A stretch of 64,000 nucleotides of DNA from Klebsiella variicola (lineage in GTDB: Bacteria > Pseudomonadota > Gammaproteobacteria > Enterobacterales > Enterobacteriaceae), in assembly GCF_000828055.2 (NCBI RefSeq), contig NZ_CP010523.2, forward strand, positions 2,976,001 to 3,040,000, read 5' to 3'. Numbering within the stretch: the stretch's first letter is position 1; every line of letters starts with the position of its first letter. The notes under the pieces were generated by a model. The model was not told the DNA's origin. It did no database searches and saw nothing but the letters and a program-made list of their open reading frames with translations. A program made the translations under genes and the position numbers. Positions 46,497 through 55,544 of the stretch are shown here, one piece after another.

Positions 46497-47672
46497 ATGC
46501 CTGATTTTACTGCTTCGCCGCTGGTGGACGCGCTGGAAGAGAATCTGTTCAGCCTGCTGGAAAAACTGGCCGCGGAGGTTAACACCGAAGCGCTACCGCT
46601 GATCGATCTTTCCAGCGGCAGTCCGGATCAACCCACCCCGCCGGAAGTGATTGACTCGCTGCAGAGCGCCATTCATCGTCGTGAAAACCATGGCTACCCG
46701 TCGTTCTGGGGCAAACCACAGGTACGCGAGGCGATCGCCCAGTTCTATCGCCGGCAGTATGATGTGGAACTCGATCCGCACAGCGAAGTCGCCGTGTTTC
46801 AGGGTTCGCATATCGGCATTGGCGGCATCCCGCGGGCGCTGCTCAGCCCCGGTCAATATCTGATCTCCACCGATCCCTGCTATCCGATTTACCGCTCGGC
46901 GGCGCTGCAGTCCCAGGCCGCGTTTTATGGCCTGCCGCTCAGGGCGGAGAACCATTTCCTCCCGGATTTTAACGACCTCCCCCGGGAGGTGGCTGACAAG
47001 GCCGGGCTGGTGGTGCTTAACTACCCGCATAATCCAACCGGCGCCCTCGCCACGCCGGCGCTGTTCGCCAGCGCTCTGCAATTTGCCCGTCGTCACCAGG
47101 TGCCGATCCTCCATGATTTTGCCTATGCGGCCATCGGCAGCGCAGCCAGCGATGCGCCGCTGAGCCTCTTCTCCCAGCCCGACGCGAAAGCATGGGGAGT
47201 GGAAACCTATACTTTTTCCAAGACCTTTAATATGGCCGGCTGGCGCTTCGGCTTCGCGGTCGGCAACGCCTCGATTATCCGGGCGTTTAAAAAGCTGCAC
47301 ACCCATAGCTACAGCACGGTGTTTGGCGCGATTCAGGATGCGGCGATCGCCGCGCTCAACCTGCCGGCCGAACGGATTGCGCAGCTGACGGCGGTCTATC
47401 ATCAACGTCGGGAGTGGGTTCTGCGTCGACTGGCTGCGCTGCGCTGGCCGGCGCGTGCCGCACAAGGCACTTTCTTCCTCTGGCTCGGCGTGCCGCCCGG
47501 CTACCGTTCGCAGGAGTTTGCCCGCCTGCTGCTGCAGGAAGCGCATATTCTGGTGGCGCCGGGCACTGGTTTTGGCGAAGGGGGTGAAGGGTTTATTCGC
47601 ATCAGCCTCACGGCAGGCGACGACGCGCTGAGCAACGCGCTGGACCGTCTTGCGCGGCTGGCGCTGTTTTAG
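46497..47672 (+). CDS. PLP-dependent class I/II aminotransferase
   Basis: A 391-residue aminotransferase of the fold-type I group related to LL-diaminopimelate and alanine aminotransferases. The PLP-lysine motif is TFSKTFNMAGWRFGF. Cofactor-contact segments are NYPHNPTG and LHDFAYA. Divergent from the MetQNI-like importer, it may transaminate the imported amino acid. The exact substrate cannot be read from the sequence. The following 46 bp contain a small GTAACCC/GGGTTAC hairpin. Confidence 0.88.
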   Translation: MPDFTASPLVDALEENLFSLLEKLAAEVNTEALPLIDLSSGSPDQPTPPEVIDSLQSAIHRRENHGYPSFWGKPQVREAIAQFYRRQYDVELDPHSEVAVFQGSHIGIGGIPRALLSPGQYLISTDPCYPIYRSAALQSQAAFYGLPLRAENHFLPDFNDLPREVADKAGLVVLNYPHNPTGALATPALFASALQFARRHQVPILHDFAYAAIGSAASDAPLSLFSQPDAKAWGVETYTFSKTFNMAGWRFGFAVGNASIIRAFKKLHTHSYSTVFGAIQDAAIAALNLPAERIAQLTAVYHQRREWVLRRLAALRWPARAAQGTFFLWLGVPPGYRSQEFARLLLQEAHILVAPGTGFGEGGEGFIRISLTAGDDALSNALDRLARLALF

Positions 47673-47718
47673 TCCGTCGCCGGGAGAAGTGAAAACACGT
47701 AACCCTGGCCGCCGGGGG

Positions 47719-48753
47719 TTACTCCGCTGACGAGTCCATCACCGACAGCACAATTTTGCCCTGCAGACGACCTTGCACCGCTCGCTCGTGCGCCATCTGC
47801 GCCTGCGCAAGGGGGAAAACGCTGTCAATCGCCACCCGGATGACCCCGGCGTCCAGCAGGTCGGCAAGCCGGGCGAGCTGCGCGCCGCTGGAGCGTACCT
47901 GGGTGGTCGAGACCGTCACTCCGCGCTGTCGCGCCTCTTCCGCCCCGGCAAAACCGAGCGGAAAGACCGGGTACAGCGCGCCGCCGGGCCGCAGGGTACG
48001 CAGAAAACGGCCGCTGGCCGGCCCGCCCGGCGCATCAATGACCAGATCCAGGTCACGCACCGCCTCCTCAACGGCAGTGGTCGTATAGTCGATAAAAGCA
48101 TCGGCGCCGAGCTGACGCAAAAAGGCTTCATGGCGCCCCGCGGCGACGGCAATCACCTCAGCGCCCTGCCACTTCGCCAGCTGTACGGTGAAATGACCAA
48201 CGCCGCCCGCCGCGCCGTTGACCAGGACGCGTTTACCCGCCAGCGGCGCAGGCCGATGCGGCCCCGGCTGCAGCGGATTCGCCACCTCATGCCCGGGATC
48301 GATCATGAACTGCCAGGCGGTGAGGAGTGACATCGGCACCGCGGCGGCCTGCTGATGGCTCAGGGTTAGGGGCTTGCGGGCCAGATCGCTGACCGGTACG
48401 CTAACGTACTCGGCGTAAGCGCGGCTGCCCCCTGCCGCCCCTTCGGGAAAACGCGCCATGGCGTACACTTCGTCGCCGACCGCCACCTCCCGGACGTCAT
48501 CCGCCCGCGCCACCACCACCCCGGAGAGATCGGTCCCGAGGATCAAGGGAAAGCGGACCTCGGGCCGCCATTCCGGGGGCAGCTGTTGATAGCCATCGCG
48601 CAGATAGCTGTCCGGTGGGTTCACGCCCACCGCGTGCACCTGCACCAGCACCTCGCCAGCCTGCAACACCGGCAGTGGCGCATCGTCATAGCTCAGGACT
48701 TCCGGCCCGCCAAAGGCGTGCTGTTGAACAGCCTTCATCATCTGCGTCGACAT
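47719..48753 (-). CDS. Zinc-independent MDR alcohol dehydrogenase / quinone reductase
   Basis: A 344-residue NADPH-dependent reductase of the quinone oxidoreductase type, with VNPPDSYLRDG, GTDLSGVVVARADDV and the nucleotide motif VNGAAGGVGHFTVQLAKWQG. AGGAG precedes the ATG. It is divergent from a TetR regulator, with two palindromic operator candidates in the shared space, so the regulator very probably represses it. Likely role is reduction of quinones or reactive carbonyls. Confidence 0.9.
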   Translation of the reverse strand: MSTQMMKAVQQHAFGGPEVLSYDDAPLPVLQAGEVLVQVHAVGVNPPDSYLRDGYQQLPPEWRPEVRFPLILGTDLSGVVVARADDVREVAVGDEVYAMARFPEGAAGGSRAYAEYVSVPVSDLARKPLTLSHQQAAAVPMSLLTAWQFMIDPGHEVANPLQPGPHRPAPLAGKRVLVNGAAGGVGHFTVQLAKWQGAEVIAVAAGRHEAFLRQLGADAFIDYTTTAVEEAVRDLDLVIDAPGGPASGRFLRTLRPGGALYPVFPLGFAGAEEARQRGVTVSTTQVRSSGAQLARLADLLDAGVIRVAIDSVFPLAQAQMAHERAVQGRLQGKIVLSVMDSSAE

Positions 48754-48789
48754 CGCTTTCTCCTCATATGGAAATGCGTTATATTTAAC

Positions 48790-48823
48790 GGAGCACTGTT
48801 CCGAATATATGGAGCAGTGCTCC
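48790..48823. promoter_or_regulatory. Tandem TetR-type operators
   Basis: GGAGCACTGTTCC (48790-48802) and GGAGCAGTGCTCC (48811-48823) are separated by 8 bases. The second is a perfect palindrome around its central base, the first has one mismatch, and the pair together also form an inverted repeat. They lie in the 88-bp gap between the divergent reductase and TetR genes and are the obvious binding sites for that TetR protein. Confidence 0.8.
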
Positions 48824-48841
48824 GATTGTCAAGGAACGCCA

Positions 48842-49390
48842 ATGAGAGCTGATGCCAGAAAAAATTATGATCTGTTAATCGACGTGGCCCGGGACGTCTT
48901 CGTGGAGCAAGGCGCCGAGGCCTCGCTGCGCGATATCGCCCGCCGGGCGGGCGTCGGAATGGGAACCCTCTACCGCCACTTTCCCAACCGCGACAGCCTG
49001 CTGGAAGCCCTGCTCCGCAGCCGCTTTGCGGCGCTAACCGCCCGGGCTGAGTCGCTTCTGCTCGCCGCCGATCCTGCCGCGGCGCTGCTGGAGTGGCTGG
49101 CCGAGAGCGTGGCGTTTACCCATCAGCATCGCGGGATCATCGCCCCGCTGATGAGCGCCATCGACGATCCTGAGTCCGCCCTGCACAGCGCCTGCGTTGC
49201 CCTGCGCGCCGCCGGTACGTCGCTGCTGACCCGCGCGCAGCAGGCCGGGCAGGCACGGCCAGATCTCAGCGGAGACGAACTGTTCGATCTGATTGCCGCG
49301 CTTGCCTGGCTACGGGAGCAGCCCTCCCATGCCCCGCGCGCAGAGCGGATTTTAGCGGTGCTGGCCGACGCGATCCTGACTGCCGCCTAG
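48842..49390 (+). CDS. TetR-family regulator
   Basis: A 182-residue TetR-type repressor. The N-terminal helix-turn-helix is DVFVEQGAEASLRDIARRAG followed by GMGTLYRHFPNRD. AAGGA lies before the ATG at 48842; the frame extends upstream to 48809 through the operator, which is unlikely to be coding. It is divergent from the MDR reductase and probably controls it and itself through the tandem operators. Confidence 0.9.
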   Translation: MRADARKNYDLLIDVARDVFVEQGAEASLRDIARRAGVGMGTLYRHFPNRDSLLEALLRSRFAALTARAESLLLAADPAAALLEWLAESVAFTHQHRGIIAPLMSAIDDPESALHSACVALRAAGTSLLTRAQQAGQARPDLSGDELFDLIAALAWLREQPSHAPRAERILAVLADAILTAA

Positions 49391-49446
49391 CGGCGGCCAG
49401 CCACCGACGAGACAGCACGCCTCGAGAGTGACCGGTACGCCCGCCT

Positions 49447-50358
49447 TTAACGATTAAACGCCCAGTTGGCCCCGCTGGTCAGCGCCCGCTCGAAGGCGGG
49501 ACGGCCAGGGCCGGACAGCCAGCCGGCGAAGGTGTGCAGCTGCGGGTGCAGCTGGCGCATGGCGTCGAGGTCGGCGTGCCCGGCCAGCCGCCCGTCGTCC
49601 ACCAGCCCGGTCAGCTTGTGCAGAAAAGGGCTGGCGGCCAGCACCTCATCGGAAAATCGCGAATAGGGGATCGGCCGTCCCGCCGCCGCGGAGAATAACG
49701 CCTCCAGTTGACGGCCGGTCACGCTGTCGCTGGCGATCTCAAACGTCTTGCCGGCAAACCGCGCTGGCGCGGCAAAAACTGCCGCGACTAGATGGCCGAT
49801 ATCCTCCACCGCCAGCACCTGCATCCTCCCCTCCGGCAGCATAAAAAAATGAAAATGACCTTCATCAAGGCCAAAACCGGGCATCACCAACAGCTCCATA
49901 AAGGTGGCGGGACGCACGATGGTCGCCGCCAGCGGCAGGCGGCGGATATGCCGTTCAATTTCCGCTTTGGTGTCATAATGCGCTACGCCGGTGGGCGTCT
50001 CCCCCGCCGCGCTGCCGGAGCTGTACACCAGATGCTTCACCCCGCACTCGACGGCGAGATCGGCGATGGTTATCCCGTAGCGTACCTCCTGCTCATCGGT
50101 CACCGTCCCTCCCGGCGAACTGGGCTGGACGCTGAAGACGCCGTCGACCCCGGCCATTGCCGATCGCATTGCCGCCCGGTCTTCAAAGGTACCCACCACC
50201 AGCTCGGCTCCCCGTGCCGCCAGCGCAGCGGCCCCGGCGGAGAAAGGATCCCTGACCAGCGCCCGAACCCGCCAGCCGCGGTGCAGCAGCGCCCGCGCCA
50301 CCGAGCCGCCCTGCTGACCGGTCGCGCCAAAAACCAACACGCTTTGCGCATTATTCAT
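49447..50358 (-). CDS. NmrA-type NAD(P)-binding protein
   Basis: A 303-residue atypical short-chain dehydrogenase of the NmrA/HSCARG type, with the glycine-rich motif VFGATGQQGGSVARAL. Such proteins sense NADP(H) or reduce quinones. The ATG at 50358 shares a base with the stop of the upstream metallo-hydrolase gene (TGATG), with AAGGGG as ribosome binding site, so the two genes are coupled. The pair is divergent from a LysR regulator. Confidence 0.87.
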   Translation of the reverse strand: MNNAQSVLVFGATGQQGGSVARALLHRGWRVRALVRDPFSAGAAALAARGAELVVGTFEDRAAMRSAMAGVDGVFSVQPSSPGGTVTDEQEVRYGITIADLAVECGVKHLVYSSGSAAGETPTGVAHYDTKAEIERHIRRLPLAATIVRPATFMELLVMPGFGLDEGHFHFFMLPEGRMQVLAVEDIGHLVAAVFAAPARFAGKTFEIASDSVTGRQLEALFSAAAGRPIPYSRFSDEVLAASPFLHKLTGLVDDGRLAGHADLDAMRQLHPQLHTFAGWLSGPGRPAFERALTSGANWAFNR

Positions 50359-51218
50359 CACTGTTTCCCCTTATCTGCAGCTTGTTGCCCGGCCTCTCGC
50401 CAGCGATAGTCACCTTGCTTATCCTCCTCCAGCCAGCCGCAGGAAGACCCGGCAAAATGCCCGGTGAACCATTGAGCATGATGGCTTGCCCCCCACGCCA
50501 TCATCTCCCGTCGGGAGGCTTCCGCCTGTCGGGGATCGCCGCAGAACGCTGAATTCCACTGCGGATGGGCAAACTGGAGCGGGGAATGAAGGAGATCGCC
50601 GGAGAAACAGGCGTAATCATCTCCGGCGGCGAGGATCAGCGCGGCATGGTCCGGACTGTGGCCGGGGGTGGGCACAAAGGCGATCCGCCCGCCGACCCGC
50701 GGCCGGGCCGCCACATCGACGGTTTCCAGCAGGCCGGCCTCGATCACCGGCAGCAGGCTGTCGAGCCACAGCGCCCGGTAGCGTTCGCTGTTTTTCACCC
50801 GCGTCAGCTCTTTTGCCGAGCACAGGTAGCGGGCGTTGGGGAACAGCGGCACCCAGCGATCGTCCTGCCAGACGGTATTCCATCCGACATGGTCGGTATG
50901 CAGGTGGGTCAGTAGCACCAGGGTCACGTCCTCCGGGTTCACTCCCGCGGCGCGGAGATTCTCCAGATACGGCGTGTTAAGTTGATGATAGAGCGGATTG
51001 CCGCCGCGCTCCCGACCGTTGCCGGTGGCGGTATCGATAACAATCAGATCGTGGGGAGTCTGCACCACCCAGCTGTGGATCGACAGCGCAATCGGCTGAA
51101 TAACGGCCTCCGCCTCCGCTACCGGGAACGCCTGTGGATAGAGCGCCGCCGGCTGCAGGGTAATCTCGCGCTCCGGCACTTTGAAAATCAGGCTATCGCC
51201 TGTCTGGTAAGTTTGCAT
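50358..51218 (-). CDS. MBL-fold metallo-hydrolase
   Basis: A 286-residue metallo-beta-lactamase-fold hydrolase with the zinc motif HLHTDHVGW, downstream PGHSPDH and the GDLLHSP aspartate. The family includes lactonases and other hydrolases. The ATG at 51218 has GGAGG upstream; the frame runs on to 51653, but that part is antisense to the LysR gene and is rejected. It is the first gene of a two-gene unit with the NmrA-type gene and is divergent from the LysR gene by 90 bp. Confidence 0.88.
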   Translation of the reverse strand: MQTYQTGDSLIFKVPEREITLQPAALYPQAFPVAEAEAVIQPIALSIHSWVVQTPHDLIVIDTATGNGRERGGNPLYHQLNTPYLENLRAAGVNPEDVTLVLLTHLHTDHVGWNTVWQDDRWVPLFPNARYLCSAKELTRVKNSERYRALWLDSLLPVIEAGLLETVDVAARPRVGGRIAFVPTPGHSPDHAALILAAGDDYACFSGDLLHSPLQFAHPQWNSAFCGDPRQAEASRREMMAWGASHHAQWFTGHFAGSSCGWLEEDKQGDYRWREAGQQAADKGKQ

Positions 51219-51308
51219 CACACCCTCCGCGCGCATTGCGCTGGTTGATTTATCGGGGTGAGATTCACTATGCTGCCGGGATAACCCACATTCAAATTGA
51301 TTATCATA

Positions 51309-52232
51309 ATGAAGAAAATCATTGAAAATGATTTTAGTCGTATCGATCTGAATCTGTTGACGGTCTTGATGGTGCTGTACCGCGAAGCGAGCGTCACCCG
51401 CACCGCAGAGGTGTTGCACCTTGGCCAGCCGGCTATCAGCGGGGCGCTGAAGCGGCTGCGCGAGATGTTTGACGACCCGCTGTTCGTGCGCAGCGCCAGA
51501 GGCATGCTGCCGACGCCGCGGGCGCAAGCGCTGATGACCGACCTGCAGCCGCTGATGGAAAACCTGCATTCGGCGATGTTTGGCGCCGGGGAGTTCGTCC
51601 CGGCGCGCGCACAGCAGCTTTTTCGCATCGGCCTCAGCGACTGGAGCGAACACTGGCTGATGCCCCAGCTGTTACCCGGGCTGATGCAGGAGGCGCCCGG
51701 GGTCTCACTGCAGTCGATAGCCGCCGACCCCTTCCAGGTTCGCCAGCTGCTGGAGGAGGAGCGCATTGATGTCGCGGTGTCTGTCAACAAACAGAGCCGC
51801 GGGGAGGTGGTCAGCGAGCCAGTGATGACCATGGGAGTCACCACTCTGTGGTCGCCGCAGCAGATCCCCTGTCGCGGGCCGCTGTCGGTGAGCGACTTTG
51901 TCGCCTGGGAACATGTGATGGTGGCCTATCGTGAAACCGGCCACGGGGAAATAGACCGCCAGCTCGCCAGCCAGGGACTCGCGCGGCGCGTGCGCTTTGC
52001 CACGCAGAATTTCTCCACCTTTCCCCTGCTGCTGACCACCCTGCCGCTGTTCGCCACCGTCCCGCAGGGGCTGGCGCAGCGCTGGCAGGCGCAGTACGCG
52101 TTGCGTGCGGACGCTCCGCCGGTAGCGTATCCGGAATTTACGCTGTGCATTTTGCGGCACAAACGCCGGGCGCAGGATCCGGCGCTGAACTGGCTGGTGG
52201 CGAAGTTAAAACAGGCCATGCGCGGTCAATAA
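51309..52232 (+). CDS. LysR-family regulator
   Basis: A 307-residue LysR regulator of the NodD/NahR-like group (FSRIDLNLLTVLMVLYREASVTRTAE at the N-terminus, then AISGALKRLREMFDDPLFVR). I chose the ATG at 51309; a Met four codons earlier is possible. It is divergent from the MBL hydrolase/NmrA unit, its probable target. It converges on a second LysR gene 19 bp away. Confidence 0.9.
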   Translation: MKKIIENDFSRIDLNLLTVLMVLYREASVTRTAEVLHLGQPAISGALKRLREMFDDPLFVRSARGMLPTPRAQALMTDLQPLMENLHSAMFGAGEFVPARAQQLFRIGLSDWSEHWLMPQLLPGLMQEAPGVSLQSIAADPFQVRQLLEEERIDVAVSVNKQSRGEVVSEPVMTMGVTTLWSPQQIPCRGPLSVSDFVAWEHVMVAYRETGHGEIDRQLASQGLARRVRFATQNFSTFPLLLTTLPLFATVPQGLAQRWQAQYALRADAPPVAYPEFTLCILRHKRRAQDPALNWLVAKLKQAMRGQ

Positions 52233-52251
52233 CCGGGCCGATGCCCCGGGA

Positions 52252-53157
52252 TCAGGCCTCGCTGAGCGGGGGTTGCAGAACGCGCCTGCTCCAGTCATAA
52301 AACGCGCGCACCGCCGGCGGCAGATAGCGGTTTTGCGGATAGACCAGCGACAAGGGAAGATCAGAAGCGGCCTGCTCCAGACAGGCGACCAGCGCGCCGC
52401 TCTGCAGATAAGGTTGCGCCAGATAGCTGGCGACGCGGATCAGGCCCAGCCCCTGAATGCCCGCCTGAATGTAGGCATCGGTATCGTCGACCACCAGCGT
52501 CTCCTGCATACGGATCGCGCAGTCGCCGTCATCGAGGGAGAAAAGCCAGTCGATGGTCCGCCCGGTACGGTGGTTCAGGTAGCCCACCGCCCGGTGGTGG
52601 TGCAGATCGTCGATGCTCTGCGGCCGGCCGTGGGCCGCGAGCCAGGCCGGCGAGGCGAGGACCATCCAGCGGTAGCGAGCCAGAGGACGCGCCACCAGGG
52701 TGGTGGAATCTTCGATCCGCCCGGTACGGATCACGCAGTCGAATCCCTCCTGAATAATATCTTCCACGTTGTCGCTTGAGCAGAGGATCAGCTCCAGGTC
52801 GGGATACTGCTGCAAAAACTCGCCGATCCTCGGCAGAATGCAGTGGCGGGCAAGGGATTGCGGCATCCCTACCTTGAACCGCCCGGCGGGCTGAGCCGAG
52901 CGCCCGGGAAAGGAAGCTTCCATCGCCGCCATCTCGGCCAGCAGCCTTTTACACTCCTCATAATACCGGCGACCCTCCGCCGTCACGCTGAGCTTGCGGG
53001 TGGTGCGCTGGAGAAGCTGCGCCCCGAGCCAGGCTTCCAGCTCCTTCACCACCCGCGATACCGTGGAGCGCGGCTGCCCGAGCACCTCCGCCGCACGGGC
53101 GAAGCTGTGGGCATCCACAACCGCAACATACAACTGCATGGCATCCAGTCTGTCCAT
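52252..53157 (-). CDS. LysR-family regulator
   Basis: A 301-residue LysR regulator of the AaeR/DmlR-like group (MDRLDAMQLYVAVVDAHSF, then GQPRSTVSRVVKELEAWLGAQLL). The ATG at 53157 has GGGGGAG upstream; the frame is open six codons further. It is divergent from an NAD(P)-dependent reductase gene at 53296 across about 140 bp and is its likely regulator. Confidence 0.9.
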   Translation of the reverse strand: MDRLDAMQLYVAVVDAHSFARAAEVLGQPRSTVSRVVKELEAWLGAQLLQRTTRKLSVTAEGRRYYEECKRLLAEMAAMEASFPGRSAQPAGRFKVGMPQSLARHCILPRIGEFLQQYPDLELILCSSDNVEDIIQEGFDCVIRTGRIEDSTTLVARPLARYRWMVLASPAWLAAHGRPQSIDDLHHHRAVGYLNHRTGRTIDWLFSLDDGDCAIRMQETLVVDDTDAYIQAGIQGLGLIRVASYLAQPYLQSGALVACLEQAASDLPLSLVYPQNRYLPPAVRAFYDWSRRVLQPPLSEA

Positions 53158-53295
53158 TTCGTACTCCCCCGGCAATTATTATCCCATTATTACGAACAGT
53201 CTAACCCGAAATCCTGTTCTTATCGAATGATGCCCGCCCCCCTACACTGAGCCTGTAGCCAGTCAGTACAAGGCTTAACTGAGCAAGGAGTCAAA

Positions 53296-54225
53296 ATGAA
53301 AACTGATAATCTTAATCATGAGGAAAAGGTATTGGTGCTGGGAGCAGGACAACTGGGCGCCGCCGTTCTCGATGCGTTGGTGCCTGCGGTGATCCAGCGC
53401 CAGGGCACGGTCTCGGTTATCGTCTCGCCGGCGGCCAGGGATGAAGCCGGCCAGCTGCGGTCGGCAAACCATCAGGCGCTGGCCGACGCCGGAGCCACCT
53501 TCCTCGCCGTCGACATCGCCGGTAGCGCCATGGAGACGCTGGCCGATCAGTTTCGCGGATTCACCACCGTGATTAACTGCATGGGGTTTGTCGCCGGTCC
53601 GGGGACACAGCTGAAAATTACCCGCGCGGTGCTGGCGGCCGGGGTACCCCGCTATTTTCCCTGGCAGTTTGGCGTCAATTACGATGTGGTCGGCAAAGGC
53701 AGCGGTCAGCCGGTCTGGGACGAGCAGTACGATGTCCGGACCCTGCTGCGCGCGCAGCGGGCCACGGAGTGGGTCATTGTCTCCACCGGGATGTTTACCA
53801 GCTTTCTCTTCGAATCAGACTTCGATGTAGTGAATTTATCCAACCGAACCCTTCACGCCCTTGGCAGCTGGGATACCCAGGTGACCGTCACCTCACCGGC
53901 GGATATTGGCCGCCTGACCACGGCGATTTATCTGCATCAGCCGCGGATCGTCAACGAGGTGGTGTTTGTTGCCGGCGAAACGACCTCTTACCGGCAGCTG
54001 GCAGATACCGTGGAGCGCGTAACGCAGCAGACGTTCAGCAAAGCCCTCCACACCCTGCCCGCCCTGCTGGAGCAGCTACGGACAGACCCGGATGACGCCA
54101 TGCTGCGCTATCGCGCCGCCTTCGCCCGGGGGGATGGCGTGTGGTGGCCGATGGGCGACACCTGGAATGCCCGCCACCAGCTGCCGACCCAGGACATTGC
54201 CGGCTGGCTGCAGACCGCGCGCTGA
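53296..54225 (+). CDS. NmrA/isoflavone-reductase-like NAD(P) oxidoreductase
   Basis: A 309-residue atypical short-chain dehydrogenase. The nucleotide motif is VLGAGQLGAAVLDAL and conserved segments PRYFPWQFGVNYD and VIVSTGMFTSFLFE resemble aromatic-alcohol or isoflavone reductases. AAGGAG precedes the ATG. Divergent from a LysR gene. The next gene, a DUF1471 protein, follows by 19 bp. Confidence 0.87.
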   Translation: MKTDNLNHEEKVLVLGAGQLGAAVLDALVPAVIQRQGTVSVIVSPAARDEAGQLRSANHQALADAGATFLAVDIAGSAMETLADQFRGFTTVINCMGFVAGPGTQLKITRAVLAAGVPRYFPWQFGVNYDVVGKGSGQPVWDEQYDVRTLLRAQRATEWVIVSTGMFTSFLFESDFDVVNLSNRTLHALGSWDTQVTVTSPADIGRLTTAIYLHQPRIVNEVVFVAGETTSYRQLADTVERVTQQTFSKALHTLPALLEQLRTDPDDAMLRYRAAFARGDGVWWPMGDTWNARHQLPTQDIAGWLQTAR

Positions 54226-54244
54226 TTTTCTCTCACAGGACAGA

Positions 54245-54457
54245 ATGACGATGAACAAGTTAATTCCACTGATCGTATTGAGTTGTCTGCTGCCTCTGGC
54301 GGCAAATGCCAGAACCATCACCGCCACCGGCGATACCCTGGACCATGCGGAGAGCAAAATCCGCCAGCAGGCCGCCCGCGAGGGCGCGACTACCTATCGC
54401 ATCACTGAAGCGCGAATGGGCAACAAAGTGCATATCACGGCGAAAATCGCGGACTAA
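54245..54457 (+). CDS. DUF1471 (YdgH/BhsA/McbA-like) periplasmic protein
   Basis: A small exported protein of about 70 residues: signal peptide LIPLIVLSCLLPLAANA, then a DUF1471 domain (TITATGDTLDHAESKIRQQA and GATTYRITEARMGNKVHITAKI). The family has stress- and biofilm-linked members in enterobacteria. ATG codons at 54245 and 54251 are both possible; AGGA lies upstream. It is probably co-transcribed with the reductase 19 bp upstream. Confidence 0.82.
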   Translation: MTMNKLIPLIVLSCLLPLAANARTITATGDTLDHAESKIRQQAAREGATTYRITEARMGNKVHITAKIAD

Positions 54458-54507
54458 ACGACCGGCGTCAGGCTCAGGGATGAGCTGCCGCCTGCCCGCG
54501 CGCCAGG

Positions 54508-55386
54508 TCAGGCGCTCATTTTTTCCCGTCGACGATCGCGGCCCGGCGGCGCGCCGTACAGGCGAGCGTATTCCCGGGTGAACTGCGACACGCTGATATA
54601 GCCCACCTCCCCGGCAGCCTGGGCAATGCTCATCCCTTCCGCCAACATCAGGCGGCGGGCGTGGATCAGGCGTAACTGCTTCTGAAATTGCAGCGGCGAC
54701 AGCGTGGTCATGGCGCGGAAATGACGGTGAAAGACAGAGACGCTCATCCCGGCGGCGTCGGCCAGGGCGTCGACGCTGACTGGCTGCATAAAATCCCGGC
54801 GCAGCATCGCCACCGCCCGGCGGATCCGCGCCGAATAGCTGTCTACGGCGCCCAGCGCCCGAATGGCCGGCCCATGGACACTCTGCAACAGCCAGTAATG
54901 CAGCTCCCGCCGCAGACCTTCCCCCAGCACCGCCAGCGCCCCCGGTTGTTCAAACAGCCTTGCCAGCCGGTAAGCGGCATCCGTCACATCGGCGTTCATC
55001 GGTTCGATACCAACGCGGGGCGCCTCATCCGGCCCTGACGGCCCGGCCTCCTGCAGCTCGCGCAGGATAGCCAGGTCCAGCTCCAGCACCAGCGCGTAAT
55101 AGGGAAAACGCTGACTGGCCTCGGTGATCTGGCTGGTGGTGGGGACATCCGCGGCAATCACCATCGCCTCGCCCGGGCCATAGTCAAAGCTCGCCAGGCC
55201 GGTGGTCACGCTCTTGCGCCCCTGGAGCAGCATGGCCACCAGCGGCCTGGCGATGGCCGCCTGCAGGTCGCCAGGATGCAGGGCCCGCACCAGGGTGATG
55301 CCGGGAACCGGGGTAACCGCCACCCCGCTGCTATCGACATGAGCATCGGCAAACCGGCGGCAGAGATCGAACAGGGCGTCGCGCAT
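54508..55386 (-). CDS. AraC-family regulator
   Basis: A 292-residue regulator with an N-terminal AraC_N-type domain (RPLVAMLLQGRKSVTTG, YYALVLELD) and two C-terminal helix-turn-helix motifs (ADAAGMSVSVFHRHFRAMTTLSPLQFQKQ; GEVGYISVSQFTREYARLYG). AAGGA precedes the ATG. It is divergent from an SDR oxidoreductase (158 bp apart), as is common for this regulator group. Confidence 0.9.
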   Translation of the reverse strand: MRDALFDLCRRFADAHVDSSGVAVTPVPGITLVRALHPGDLQAAIARPLVAMLLQGRKSVTTGLASFDYGPGEAMVIAADVPTTSQITEASQRFPYYALVLELDLAILRELQEAGPSGPDEAPRVGIEPMNADVTDAAYRLARLFEQPGALAVLGEGLRRELHYWLLQSVHGPAIRALGAVDSYSARIRRAVAMLRRDFMQPVSVDALADAAGMSVSVFHRHFRAMTTLSPLQFQKQLRLIHARRLMLAEGMSIAQAAGEVGYISVSQFTREYARLYGAPPGRDRRREKMSA

Positions 55387-55544
55387 AAGATCCTTTCAGG
55401 CAAGTTTTAAAGCCTGAGTATGCGCTATTTCCCGGGAAAAGGGAGTGAACGGAGAGAAATGGGCAAAAAATAACAAGGATTGGGCAACCCGGTCTGACGC
55501 GCGGCCCCTATTGTAGAGCCTCAACATACCAGAGAGGACCGAAC

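Noticed and set aside
50358-51653. N-terminal extension of the MBL hydrolase to 431 residues
   Set aside because: The extra codons are antisense to the LysR gene; the ATG at 51218 has a strong GGAGG signal and gives a normal family length.
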